From Sphingobacteriaceae bacterium (GTDB lineage: Bacteria; Bacteroidota; Bacteroidia; B-17B0; Aurantibacillaceae): a stretch of 64,000 bases of DNA. Location: assembly GCA_016705695.1 (NCBI GenBank), contig JADJLA010000005.1, positions 186,001-250,000 of the forward strand. Reading direction: 5' to 3'. The position numbers and the translations under genes were made by a program. Shown in pieces: positions 9,302-16,703 of the stretch (positions are counted from its first letter, which is position 1; the number at the start of each line of letters is the position of its first letter). The notes beneath the pieces are model-generated. The model saw nothing but the letters and a program-made list of their open reading frames with translations, was not told the DNA's origin and did no database searches.

Positions 9302-10262
9302 TATTGGGCAGAGCTTCGACTCAACTCAAGATGAACTCCGTCGAAGGGCAGCTCTATTACTACTGATTTTTTCTTTTTCTCTTTCTTTCGCCCAAGACAT
9401 CCCTAACCGCTATCAATCCTTCGGTTTAAACGCAGGACTCAACATTGCCTTAGGCACACATTTTCAAAGAGTGGGTGTAGTATTAAATGCCGCTTATGTG
9501 AATGATCACTTTCAAGCAAATGCAGAAACACGTTTTTATTTTAATTTGAGAAGTTTGGGTCCACGCAAAAAACACGGAGAAATAACAACATCACTTGGCG
9601 TGCTTTATGGTTATGGAAAACTGAGCACTTGGTATAATCCATTCTACAATTCTGTTTCTAATCAAACCGGCTATAAATATGCGGTGGCTTATTCGTATAA
9701 CGCCTACTGGAATAAAATAAAAACATCGCAACGCACAGGAATTGTTGCATTACAATTTGATAAGATCACGGTGATAAATGAAAATGATCTTTGGGCACCA
9801 CCTTCATTGGATAAATTCAGAACAGCTGGTTTTTTAATTCAGTTTCAGCACGACAGTTTATTTCAAGCGGCAATTAATTTTAGTATGTGGACAGGCAAAA
9901 TGGGATTTCAAACGCCAAGTACATATGCACATTTTAGATTTGGTTGTTATATGGATACCGTTGGAAGTGTTTATCCCAATTATTCGCATGGCTTAATGAG
10001 TGGGCAATTCAAATATTATGTGGGCTACGGACAAAACGCGCAAGCGAATATTGGGGTTGATGCTGAGCAAGTGCGGAATGTGGTGCAGAACAAAATGATC
10101 CACGACATGCGGTTTTTACCAAAGAGTTGGATAAAAAATAAAAATTGTCATATCCCAATGTTGGACGATAAAGGAAACCAATATCTATATTTGGAAGGAC
10201 AAAAAATTAGGCCGGCGAAGTTTTATTTTAATGTGGGAGGGAATGAGGGCTTGTTTTATTGA
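9279..10262 (+). CDS. Secreted protein resembling 'polymorphic toxin type 23' (beta-barrel-like)
   Basis: The 327-residue product has an N-terminal hydrophobic segment ending SLSFAQ, a credible signal peptide. The rest is made of alternating short amphipathic strands and ends QYLYLEGQKI...NVGGNEGLFY. From memory it matches Bacteroidota proteins annotated as polymorphic toxin type 23 (Ntox23), although the strand pattern looks more like an outer-membrane barrel; no immunity gene follows. The only ATG lies inside the end of aroK, and residues 10-25 are encoded by a REP-like palindrome (9306-9354), which lengthens the part before the signal sequence. The true start may therefore be later, at a non-ATG codon. 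Confidence 0.6.
   Translation: MKSIIKNSIGQSFDSTQDELRRRAALLLLIFSFSLSFAQDIPNRYQSFGLNAGLNIALGTHFQRVGVVLNAAYVNDHFQANAETRFYFNLRSLGPRKKHGEITTSLGVLYGYGKLSTWYNPFYNSVSNQTGYKYAVAYSYNAYWNKIKTSQRTGIVALQFDKITVINENDLWAPPSLDKFRTAGFLIQFQHDSLFQAAINFSMWTGKMGFQTPSTYAHFRFGCYMDTVGSVYPNYSHGLMSGQFKYYVGYGQNAQANIGVDAEQVRNVVQNKMIHDMRFLPKSWIKNKNCHIPMLDDKGNQYLYLEGQKIRPAKFYFNVGGNEGLFY
9306..9354. repeat. REP-like palindrome inside a signal-peptide coding region
   Basis: GAGCTTCGACTCAACTCAAG and CTCCGTCGAAGGGCAGCTC form an imperfect hairpin. It belongs to the GTCGAAG repeat type seen at 6574 and 8695, but here it lies within the open frame of the 9279-10262 gene, between its only ATG and its signal sequence. Confidence 0.5.
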
Positions 10263-10850
10263 TCACTTTAACCCCATCAACTTACTCACATACTTCCCAA
10301 CGATATCAAACTCCAAATTTACTTTGGTGCCGGGTTTTATGTTCTTGAAATTAGTGTGTTCAAACGTATAAGGGATAATATGAACCGAAAATGAATTGTT
10401 TGTTGACTTCACAACCGTTAAACTCACACCGTTAATAGTAATGCTTCCTTTTTCAACGGTAATGTTTTGTTTTGAAACTTCATGTTCAAATTCAAACTCC
10501 CAACTGCCTTTAAGGTCGTTCACATTTTTGCAGGTTGCTGTTGTGTCTACATGTCCTTGAACTATATGTCCGTCAAAACGTCCGTTGGCTGGCATGCAGC
10601 GTTCTAAATTTACAAGATCACCGGTTTTTAATTCGCCAAGGTTAGTGCGCTTTAATGTTTCATCAATTGCCGTTACCGTATATTTATTTCCATCAATTTT
10701 TACAACAGTTAAACAAACACCATTATGCGCAACGCTTTGGTCAATTTTTAATTCACCGGTAATAGAAGAAGAAAACGTAAAATGTACATTGCTATTTTCT
10801 TTTGCAATGCTTTCTACCTTAGCTAATGTTTCTATGATGCCTGTGAACAT
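10263..10850 (-). CDS. ribE: Riboflavin synthase, alpha subunit type
   Basis: Dismutates two 6,7-dimethyl-8-ribityllumazine molecules to riboflavin. The 195-residue protein has the diagnostic start MFTGIIE and two tandem lumazine-binding barrels; the first contains HNGVCLTV, the second INGVSLTV, with GHIVQGHVDTTA at their junction. Its ATG overlaps the stop of the upstream TlpA-like gene in a TAATG arrangement at 10850, implying translational coupling. No FMN riboswitch is visible before that pair. Confidence 0.95.
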   Translation of the reverse strand: MFTGIIETLAKVESIAKENSNVHFTFSSSITGELKIDQSVAHNGVCLTVVKIDGNKYTVTAIDETLKRTNLGELKTGDLVNLERCMPANGRFDGHIVQGHVDTTATCKNVNDLKGSWEFEFEHEVSKQNITVEKGSITINGVSLTVVKSTNNSFSVHIIPYTFEHTNFKNIKPGTKVNLEFDIVGKYVSKLMGLK

Positions 10851-12076
10851 TATTGTTTTATTAATTGGTTAATAAGATTTTCGGTCCTTATTTTGTACAC
10901 AAGGTAATCATTTCCTGTGGCAGGACCGCTAAAGCCGGTGTGAATTTTTACGATCTTATGTTCTTTATTTAAAAAAATGGTGGTTGGAAAGGCTGTTATT
11001 TTACTTAGTGCCGGAAATGTTTCGCCGGCTTTATCTTTTCCGGTTAATTGTGTGAGTAGGATCTCATATTGTAGATCGAATTTCTTTTTTAAACGGGTCA
11101 CATTTTTTGTTGCGATAGTAAGATCGTCTGTTTTTTCAAAAGCAAGAGCAATTATTTCCAAGCCCTGCTTTTGATATTGCTTGTATATTCCGCCGAGGTA
11201 ATTACTTTCGTCCATGCAATTTGGGCACCAACTTCCCATTATTTGAATGATCACAGGTTTGTTCTCAAATTTTTTATCGCTCAGTGAAATCTTACTTCCA
11301 TCTAAGTTAGGAAATGTAAAGTTAGGTTGAATGTTTGGGTCTTTTATGGTTGTGATCTCTTCAGCATCTCGTAATTTAAAATCTTCGTTCTTTACCGCTA
11401 TCCATTCTTCTTTCCAATGGGCGCCACTGTAAAATGTTCCTGTGAATTTATCGTTGTTATGTTCTGCAATAAATAAAAATGCATGTGATCCATCAAAACA
11501 TGATAAATACAATTTGTTTACCACTTTCATTCCTTCCAAAAAACGATAATCGCCGGTTTCGGTTAAAAATGTGCCGTGTATATAATCGCTTTGCTCGATG
11601 TGATTAAAAATGCCAATAGCTTTGCTGCTATCTGGTTTACCGGGACTAAAAGTTGTTTCCCATCTGCCTTCAAAATAGGGATTTTGTTTTCCGGGTACAA
11701 AAGCAAAACGATTTGTATTTTTGAATTCCGCTTTAAAAGGAATGATATTTTTTTCTTTACGGTAATGATTGATCCAAACGCCTTGTAAATTACCATCAAC
11801 TAATTTTGTTCTGAATTCGGTATCAAACACAGGCATTTTAAAATTTACCGAATCTCCTTTGATAGTTATTTCATCTACAATAATTTTTTCTTCGGCATTT
11901 TTAATTATGATCTGAAGTTTCTTCCCTTTTTTTACAACGTCAAAAATAAAAGGCAATTCAATTTTATTAATGGTATCTAAAATTAATACCGCACGATAAG
12001 TGCCGGGTTTTAATTTGGCGGCGAAGGAGTGACTGCAAATAAGTAAAACCAAAACAGTAATTGAAGCTCGTGCCAT
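10850..12076 (-). CDS. TlpA-like thioredoxin-fold protein, exported
   Basis: A 408-residue protein with signal peptide MARASITVLVLLICSHSFAA, a beta-rich N-terminal half of about 240 residues without named features, and a C-terminal thioredoxin domain holding the redox pair WCPNC in the stretch MGSWCPNCMDES. It resembles the Bacteroidota TlpA/ResA-like periplasmic thiol-disulfide proteins. The start at 12076 begins the signal peptide; an upstream extension to 12232 would translate a palindromic repeat and is rejected. The stop overlaps the ribE start. Confidence 0.78.
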   Translation of the reverse strand: MARASITVLVLLICSHSFAAKLKPGTYRAVLILDTINKIELPFIFDVVKKGKKLQIIIKNAEEKIIVDEITIKGDSVNFKMPVFDTEFRTKLVDGNLQGVWINHYRKEKNIIPFKAEFKNTNRFAFVPGKQNPYFEGRWETTFSPGKPDSSKAIGIFNHIEQSDYIHGTFLTETGDYRFLEGMKVVNKLYLSCFDGSHAFLFIAEHNNDKFTGTFYSGAHWKEEWIAVKNEDFKLRDAEEITTIKDPNIQPNFTFPNLDGSKISLSDKKFENKPVIIQIMGSWCPNCMDESNYLGGIYKQYQKQGLEIIALAFEKTDDLTIATKNVTRLKKKFDLQYEILLTQLTGKDKAGETFPALSKITAFPTTIFLNKEHKIVKIHTGFSGPATGNDYLVYKIRTENLINQLIKQ

Positions 12077-12215
12077 TTCTCGATACAAAAAACGAGAAGA
12101 GGCGCGTTTTTCTCCCGATAAATATCGGGACGAAATGACAAGGCCTACGAAATGCTTTGTCAGTTCGAGTGATTTTTGCCTGCCTCTTGCAAAAATCGTA
12201 TCGAGAACTGATATA
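12077..12215. repeat. Composite palindromic intergenic repeat
   Basis: Holds CCCGATAAATATCGGG and a larger imperfect hairpin in which TCAGTTCGAGTGATTTTTGC pairs with GCAAAAATCGTATCGAGAAC. A related CCCGATAATTATCGGG lies at about 13339. It separates the agmatinase-family gene from the TlpA-like gene. Confidence 0.55.
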
Positions 12216-12224
12216 TAAAGTAAA

Positions 12225-13283
12225 TTACGCAATACGTTTTTGACTTAAAGCAACCAAATTACTAATACGGTATAAAAGTCGTGATGCTACATTGGCATCC
12301 CAATCGTTATTTTTTGCAGGCGTTACTTCGTTAATATCAAAGGCAATAATGGTTTTACCACTCTTCACTACTTTTTCAATTAAGAACAAAATTTCTTCAG
12401 TTTCAAAACCTCCTGCAACCGGCGTTCCGGTATTAGGACATAATTTCGGATCCAAAGCATCAATATCAAAACTCAAATAAACTTTATCAGGTAATTCATT
12501 TACAATGCGATTACAAATTCTATCCCAACTATCACCGCGATATTGCGCGTGTTTAATATCTCTATCGAAAAACGTTTTTATTTTTGGGTTGTTAGTGATA
12601 AGATCCATTTCTTCTTGACAAAGATCACGAATACCAACTTGAACCAATTTGCTTACTTGTTTTATTTTGATGGCATTATACATTACAGAAGCATGACTGT
12701 ATTCAAAACCTTCGTAAGTATTTCTTAGATCTGCATGCGCATCCAATTGTAAAATGGCATAGCTGTCATGTTTTTCCGCCAAAGCCTGCATCATTCCCAA
12801 AGGGGTAGAGTGATCGCCACCAATTAATCCAACAATTTTGTTTTTATTCATAAAATGAAGGCAACGTTCTTTTACAGTTTTGTTTAACCATAAACAGCCT
12901 TCGTGAATTTGTTTGGCATTGGTAGCTAACTTTTTATTTTTCTCGTATGTTTTTCCATTGGCTAAAGCGTCAATGCATTCTTCCGCTTTTTTACGCAGTA
13001 AATTACTTTTACTGCGTATGGTTTTATTGGCTTCATCCATACCAATTCCTAATTTCCACGCATCTTTAACTATCGGATCTAAAAGATCAACTTGATAACT
13101 TGCATCAAAAATTGCTTTGGGGCCATTAGCAGTTCCGCCACCATAACTCACGGTTACTTCCCAAGGAACAGGAATTAAAACTGTTTCACATTCCTCTAGG
13201 CTGAATGGTAAACCAAACATGCCTGATTTTTTCTGACCAATACTATTTTGATCAAAGTTCTTTATTTTTTCAGCTTTTGTCAT
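12225..13283 (-). CDS. Agmatinase / formimidoylglutamase-family ureohydrolase
   Basis: Binuclear-manganese hydrolase of the arginase superfamily, about 352 residues. The metal-ligand motifs are all present: GGDHS, LDAHADLR and SFDIDALDP, with a later FDINEV. The family includes agmatinase, formimidoylglutamase and arginase; Bacteroidota members of this type are usually labelled agmatinase-family protein, and the substrate is not resolvable here. I chose the ATG at 13283; the in-frame extension to 13388 runs into a repeat. Confidence 0.85.
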   Translation of the reverse strand: MTKAEKIKNFDQNSIGQKKSGMFGLPFSLEECETVLIPVPWEVTVSYGGGTANGPKAIFDASYQVDLLDPIVKDAWKLGIGMDEANKTIRSKSNLLRKKAEECIDALANGKTYEKNKKLATNAKQIHEGCLWLNKTVKERCLHFMNKNKIVGLIGGDHSTPLGMMQALAEKHDSYAILQLDAHADLRNTYEGFEYSHASVMYNAIKIKQVSKLVQVGIRDLCQEEMDLITNNPKIKTFFDRDIKHAQYRGDSWDRICNRIVNELPDKVYLSFDIDALDPKLCPNTGTPVAGGFETEEILFLIEKVVKSGKTIIAFDINEVTPAKNNDWDANVASRLLYRISNLVALSQKRIA

Positions 13284-13307
13284 ACGAGGTGTAAATATAA
13301 TATTTTT

Positions 13308-13558
13308 AGAGGCAGAAACCGCAAAGCTTGCTTCGCTCCCGATAATTATCGGGATCGCAAAGAAGGCGCAAAGTGCACAAAGAATCAACTGAACGCCTAA
13401 AAATTAAAGAAGGCAAAGACTTTGTTAACGCAAAGACCCGGCGAAAAACCGACTTTGCGAAGCGCAGCTTTTGCCTTCTCTTGTTTTGGTGATCAAATCT
13501 TTGCGAACTTTGCGCCTTCTTAGCGCAGCACAAAATGTGCCTTTGCGGTTTCTACCTC
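13308..13558. repeat. Long palindromic repeat (GCAAAGAAGGCGCAAAG type)
   Basis: Its ends pair: AGAGGCAGAAACCGCAAAG at 13308-13326 with CTTTGCGGTTTCTACCTCT at 13541-13559. Inside are several copies of the unit CGCAAAG / CTTTGCG, including AAGGCGCAAAG and CTTTGCGCCTT, and a CCCGATAATTATCGGGA palindrome. It fills the gap between the agmatinase-family gene and pdxH completely, reaching the pdxH stop. Confidence 0.65.
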
Positions 13559-14209
13559 TTAAGGCGCTAACCTTTTTATCTTCCAAACATTATTTTCCTG
13601 CACATAAATTATGCGATCATGCAAACGACTTTTGCGGCCTTGCCAAAATTCGTAATAATTGGCTTGTAAAATCCACCCGCCCCAAAAATCGGGACGTTTA
13701 ATTGTATCAGGTGTGAATTTATTTTTTAACTCTTCAACTTTATTGATCAACTCTTCGCGCGATGATAGTTCTCCACTTTGATCGCTTGCCCACGATCCTA
13801 ATTTGGATTCATAAGGACGATTATTAAAATACTCATCACTATTATTAGGATGGCATTTGGTAACAGTTCCTTCAATCCGAATTTGCCTTTGAAGATCGGG
13901 CCAAAAAAAACTTAAAGCAATGTTTGGATTTTTTTCCATGTGCTTTGCCTTTTTTGAATTGTAATTTCCGTAGAACCAATATTGATCGTGTTCAAACTCC
14001 CTTAAATAAACAATGCGCGAGGCAGGTTTTCCTTCCGGTGAAACTGTGTTTAATGTCATCGCTTGAATTTCGGGAACTTGGGACTCTAAAGCTTGCGCCA
14101 ACCATTTTTCAAATTCAAGCGCAGGACTTTTATTTACATCGCCCTCATTTAAAGTGCCTTTTGTGAAATCTTCACGCAGTTTAAGTATTTGCTCTCTTAA
14201 ATGATCCAT
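13559..14209 (-). CDS. pdxH: Pyridoxamine 5'-phosphate oxidase
   Basis: FMN enzyme that oxidises pyridoxine/pyridoxamine 5'-phosphate to PLP. The 216-residue protein has the FMN-binding stretches ASRIVYLREFEHDQYWFYGNY and SFFWPDLQRQIRIEG, and the C-terminal family signature in which YEFWQGRKSRLHDR precedes WKIKRLAP. A 13-residue upstream extension to 14248 is possible but not needed. No partner gene adjoins it. Confidence 0.95.
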   Translation of the reverse strand: MDHLREQILKLREDFTKGTLNEGDVNKSPALEFEKWLAQALESQVPEIQAMTLNTVSPEGKPASRIVYLREFEHDQYWFYGNYNSKKAKHMEKNPNIALSFFWPDLQRQIRIEGTVTKCHPNNSDEYFNNRPYESKLGSWASDQSGELSSREELINKVEELKNKFTPDTIKRPDFWGGWILQANYYEFWQGRKSRLHDRIIYVQENNVWKIKRLAP

Positions 14210-14338
14210 ACAACAAATGTACAACTCAATTTTAATTAAATAGAGCAAGATTAATCAATAAAAAGAAATAATTTTACAGAATCTATTTAAAAATAGTTTT
14301 TAAGTCTTTATGGAGTATTTTTGAAATAGATTCTAAAA

Positions 14339-14878
14339 GTGATAGGAAAACTGCTTATAGCTCACCCCTTATTGAACGATGGTTTCTTTAAGCGTTCGGT
14401 GGTGTTTATCTCTCAATACGAACAAGAGAGTGTGGTGGGTTTTGTTTTGAATTTTAAAACACAATTTAAATTACGCGATGTAAGGCCGCAAGTTCAAAAT
14501 GGAAATTTACCTATTTTTGAAGGAGGACCGGTTGCAAAAAATCAATTATTCTTTTTGCATACCCTTGGCGAAAAGATCCCAAATTCATTTCATGTACAAG
14601 ATAATTTATATTTCGGAGGAGATTTTAATGAATTGCTTTATCATATCGATCACGAAAACATAAGCGAGAATGATGTGCGCTTTTTTGTTGGTTATAGTGG
14701 TTGGGATAAAGATCAACTGGAAGATGAAATTGCCAAAGGCTCTTGGTTTGTTGCAGATACGGATCCGGCCACCATTCTTACCTCCACCACAAGTACATTA
14801 TGGGCAAGTGAACTCGAACGCCAAAAGAAAACGTATAGGATCTTTGGAGATATTGGAAGTGATATTTCTATGAATTAA
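14339..14878 (+). CDS. YqgE/AlgH family protein (UPF0301)
   Basis: A 179-residue cytosolic protein of the YqgE/AlgH fold, whose biochemical role is not established. The family signatures are the N-terminal LLIAHPLLNDGFFKRSVVFI, then VVGFVLN, FEGGPV and FVGYSGWDKDQLEDEIAKGSW. Translation must begin at a GTG (14339), because an in-frame TAG lies four codons upstream; the N-terminus is a few residues shorter than in relatives that begin with a short polar leader. Confidence 0.9.
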   Translation: MIGKLLIAHPLLNDGFFKRSVVFISQYEQESVVGFVLNFKTQFKLRDVRPQVQNGNLPIFEGGPVAKNQLFFLHTLGEKIPNSFHVQDNLYFGGDFNELLYHIDHENISENDVRFFVGYSGWDKDQLEDEIAKGSWFVADTDPATILTSTTSTLWASELERQKKTYRIFGDIGSDISMN

Positions 14879-14900
14879 ATTTTCTGTTTTTTTATTATTA

Positions 14901-15273
14901 GGGCGTGCCGGCAAGCTCACCGGATACAAGCTGGAAGTTCGCTTGCCGTCGGGCTTTCGCCACTCGCTCTTTATTATTTGCACATTTTCTTAAAAATTTA
15001 CCTTGGGTTGGCAAATAATAAAGGAGCTCAAACAATGGCTCAATCCCTCACGCGTCGTCGTACAAAGAGACAGCTGCCTCTTTTTACCGCCCGCGTGAGC
15101 GATTGAAGCGGAAAGCCCTGCTTAGTACTTTGCAAAATGTTTGTTGGGCGAGGAAGCGACTTTAGGAGCTACCGGAGCCCTACAAACATTGTAAAGTACA
15201 AGCAGGCTTGTAGCGAAAAGCGCGACGGCGAGCGAATTTCCAGCGTTTATAGAATGAGCTTGCCGGCACGCCC
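14901..15273. mobile_element. GC-richer 373-bp element with 19-bp terminal inverted repeats
   Basis: The ends GGGCGTGCCGGCAAGCTCA (14901-14919) and 15255-15273 are perfect reverse complements. Inside are three further palindromes in series: one built on GCTCTTTATTATTTGC / GCAAATAATAAAGGAGC, one on CAATCCCTCACGCG / CGCGTGAGCGATTG, and one on GCCCTGCTTAGTACTTTGC... / ...GTAAAGTACAAGCAGGC. The block is visibly richer in G and C than its surroundings and carries no plausible gene. It fills the yqgE-der gap. A non-autonomous mobile element is one reading, a structured repeat another; no target-site duplication was established. Confidence 0.6.
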
Positions 15274-15317
15274 AAAAAATTAAAAAACAAATCAATCTTG
15301 AAATAGAAAAGAAAAAA

Positions 15318-16625
15318 TTAAACCTTTTTCCTAAAGGAAATAACGCAAGGAACTCCGTTGAAGTCCCATTTTTCGCGTAATTTATTTTCGATAAAGCGTT
15401 TGTACGATTCGGTAACGTACTGGGGTAAATTAGCGTAAAACAAAAACAAAGCTTCGCCTTTTAATTGTGTAACGTATTTTACTTTCACAAATTTTCCTTT
15501 AACAGGAGGTGGCGCATGTGAAGCCATTAATGGTAAAAAGAAATCGTTTAATTCGCGCGTTGGAATATGACGTGTTTTATTAGCGTAAACAGTCATTGCT
15601 GTTTCAATTACTTTTAATAAGCGTTGTTTTTCAATAACCGACGTAAACACAATAGGAATATCGCGGAAAGGCGCAATGCGTTCGCGGATCTTATCTTCGT
15701 AATCTTTTGCTGTTTGTGTTTCTTTTTCAATTAAGTCCCATTTATTTACAACGATCACTAAACCTTTACGATTTTTTTCTACAATGCTTAAAATACTTAG
15801 GTCTTGCGCTTCAATACCATTTTCGGCATCGAGCATCAATACACATACATCACAATTTTCAATGGCGTTAATGGTACGCATCACACTATAAAATTCAAGA
15901 TCTTCCTGAACCTTTGCTTTGCGGCGCATCCCGGCTGTATCTACCAACCAAAAATCGTAACCAAATTTTGTGAAACGTGTGTGAATGGTATCGCGTGTGG
16001 TTCCGGCAATTGGCGTAACCATATTTCTATTCTCTTCTAGTAAAGCATTTACAAAAGATGATTTTCCAACATTTGGTCTACCTACAATGGCAATTTTTGG
16101 AATATCCACATCATTCAATGCGCCTTCATCCTTTGGTAAATTTGCCACTATAGCGTCCATCAATTCACCCGTGCCTTGTCCCGAAACAGCCGACACAGGA
16201 TACACATCACCAAATCCAAACTGGTAAAATACAGAGGCATCGGCTATACGTTCGAAATTATCGGTTTTGTTAGCAACAACAAGTATTTGCTTTTTGCTTT
16301 TTCTTACAATGTTGGCTACTTCCTTATCAAATGGAGTTACTCCTTCGGCAACATCTACAACAAATAACACTAACGAACATTCTTCGATAGCCAATCCAAC
16401 TTGTTTAGCGATCTCGCTTTCAAAAATATCATCGCTTCCTTTGATATATCCACCGGTATCAACCAAACTAAATTCAACACCACCCCATTCGGCTTTGCCG
16501 TAATGCCTATCGCGCGTAACACCCGCAATTTCGTCAACTATTGCCTGACGCGTTTCGGTGATACGGTTAAAAAGGGTTGATTTTCCTACGTTTGGCCTCC
16601 CAACTATCGCTACTATATTTGCCAT
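15318..16625 (-). CDS. der: Ribosome biogenesis GTPase Der (EngA)
   Basis: Essential double-GTPase needed for 50S subunit assembly. The 435-residue protein has two consecutive G domains: the first with GRPNVGKST at residues 8-16, DTGG and NKTD; the second with GRPNVGKSS near residue 183, DTAGMRR and NKWD. A C-terminal KH-like domain follows (KGEALFLFYANLPQY...YKRFIENKLREKWDFNGVP). Order, length and motifs all agree with the family. It is divergent from the large secreted-protein gene at 16704. Confidence 0.96.
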   Translation of the reverse strand: MANIVAIVGRPNVGKSTLFNRITETRQAIVDEIAGVTRDRHYGKAEWGGVEFSLVDTGGYIKGSDDIFESEIAKQVGLAIEECSLVLFVVDVAEGVTPFDKEVANIVRKSKKQILVVANKTDNFERIADASVFYQFGFGDVYPVSAVSGQGTGELMDAIVANLPKDEGALNDVDIPKIAIVGRPNVGKSSFVNALLEENRNMVTPIAGTTRDTIHTRFTKFGYDFWLVDTAGMRRKAKVQEDLEFYSVMRTINAIENCDVCVLMLDAENGIEAQDLSILSIVEKNRKGLVIVVNKWDLIEKETQTAKDYEDKIRERIAPFRDIPIVFTSVIEKQRLLKVIETAMTVYANKTRHIPTRELNDFFLPLMASHAPPPVKGKFVKVKYVTQLKGEALFLFYANLPQYVTESYKRFIENKLREKWDFNGVPCVISFRKKV

Positions 16626-16667
16626 GAGGCTGCAAATTTAACAAAATAAGTTTAATGGGCCGCTGTA

Positions 16668-16698
16668 TTGCAAAAACTACCTTTTGTTTGTATATTTG
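16668..16698 (+). promoter_or_regulatory. Promoter of the large T9SS substrate gene
   Basis: TTG at 16668-16670 and TATATTTG at 16691-16698, spaced by 20 bases, match the Bacteroidota TTG/TAnnTTTG promoter. The -7 element ends only five bases before the ATG at 16704, so the transcript would begin at or near the start codon, that is, be leaderless. Confidence 0.5.
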
Positions 16699-16703
16699 GT
16701 TTG

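Noticed and set aside
10850..10900. FMN riboswitch before ribE
   Set aside because: The ribE start overlaps the upstream coding region and there is no RFN-like structure before either gene.
12077..12232. N-terminal extension of the TlpA-like protein to 12232
   Set aside because: It would translate a palindromic repeat; the signal peptide starts at the ATG at 12076.
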